In this document: in pieces, positions 27,345 through 27,438 of the stretch
Numbering within the stretch: the first letter of the stretch is position 1
Layout: the number at the start of each line of letters is the position of its first letter
IMG/VR virus record: IMGVR_UViG_3300043772_002678
Coordinates: 1-27,438 of that record
DNA: 27,438 nucleotides
Reading direction: 5' to 3' (one strand)
Source of the DNA: a virus
The notes under the pieces: generated by a model
What the model was told of the DNA's origin: nothing
What the model saw: the letters and a program-made list of their open reading frames with translations, nothing else
Database searches by the model: none
Translations under genes and position numbers: made by a program

Positions 27345-27438
27345 ATGGACTGGAAGCCAATAGAATCAGCGAATCACCATAAGCCGGTGTGGTTGCGTGC
27401 TCCGGGAGTCGTCCCAGTGCTGATGCAATGGAGCTTTG
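27345..27438 (+). CDS. DUF551-like small protein, 5' end only (cut by window edge)
   Basis: ATG at 27345 has GAGGT five bases upstream. The 31 visible residues start MDWKPIESANHHKPV and include VWLRAPGVVPVLMQ, a 'W-x-PIE-x-A...V-x-L' pattern seen in small phage DUF551-like proteins. The gene runs off the right edge. If the genome is circular it continues into the first 107 bases of the window and would be 66 residues long, ending just before the hairpin at 110-128. Confidence 0.5.
   Translation, partial: MDWKPIESANHHKPVWLRAPGVVPVLMQWSF

Noticed and set aside
1-27438. CRISPR array, insertion sequence or rRNA gene
   Set aside because: No regularly spaced repeats, no transposase and no rRNA-like sequence were seen.

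Overview
The window looks like one temperate, tailed (siphovirus-type, HK97/lambda-like) phage genome, seen either as a free circular or permuted genome or as tandem or excised phage DNA, and not as a prophage with host flanks. Base composition is moderately GC-rich. The protein set (GpA-like terminase, lambda-type portal, protease-scaffold fusion, thioredoxin-like and papain-like proteins beside the terminase) resembles what I know from phages and prophages of Planctomycetota. The host assignment is an inference from recall and was not tested.

Layout. From about 19.7 kb down to 0.5 kb, one long leftward (- strand) late operon encodes, in transcription order: a small lipoprotein-like protein, a membrane-anchored protein, a papain-like protein, an exported thioredoxin-like protein, a small membrane protein, terminase small and large subunits, a zinc-ribbon protein, gpW, portal, a head-fibre-like protein, a protease-scaffold fusion, major capsid, connector, a membrane protein, tail terminator and tail completion proteins, tail tube, a 48-residue peptide, the tail assembly chaperones (with a candidate -1 frameshift site), tape measure, and four tail-tip or adsorption candidates. 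Most junctions are ATGA or TGATG overlaps, so translation is probably coupled. A VRR-NUC nuclease gene (leftward) sits between this operon and the attachment site.

At about 20.2 kb there is a 3' half of a CAT-anticodon tRNA with no 5' half, followed by an XRE repressor and a tyrosine recombinase. This is the classic arrangement of attP, repressor and integrase. Three copies of a GGATnnnTCCATATT-type motif, one over the repressor promoter and two behind the gene, are good operator candidates. Between them and the integrase lies a three-segment hairpin array in which a terminator and a competing hairpin share one strand. Rightward from 22.3 kb come a 28-residue hydrophobic peptide, a CsrA-family regulator, a winged-helix/excisionase-like protein, an HD phosphohydrolase, a double zinc ribbon, a DUF3102-type replication protein, a DnaC-like helicase loader, a DUF6884-like protein and several small genes to the window end.

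How it fits together. The rightward block supplies lysogeny control, recombination and host replisome capture (DUF3102 protein plus loader, with no primase or helicase of its own). The leftward block supplies packaging, head, tail and probably lysis. The rightward block appears to run off the right edge and to finish in the first ~110 bases of the window before a terminator hairpin, so the two window ends may be contiguous in a ~27.4 kb circular genome. Points most worth checking are this circularity, the tRNA-half attP, the operator/attenuator region, the phage CsrA, the frameshift in the tail chaperones, the 28-bp perfect palindrome and the papain/thioredoxin pair.
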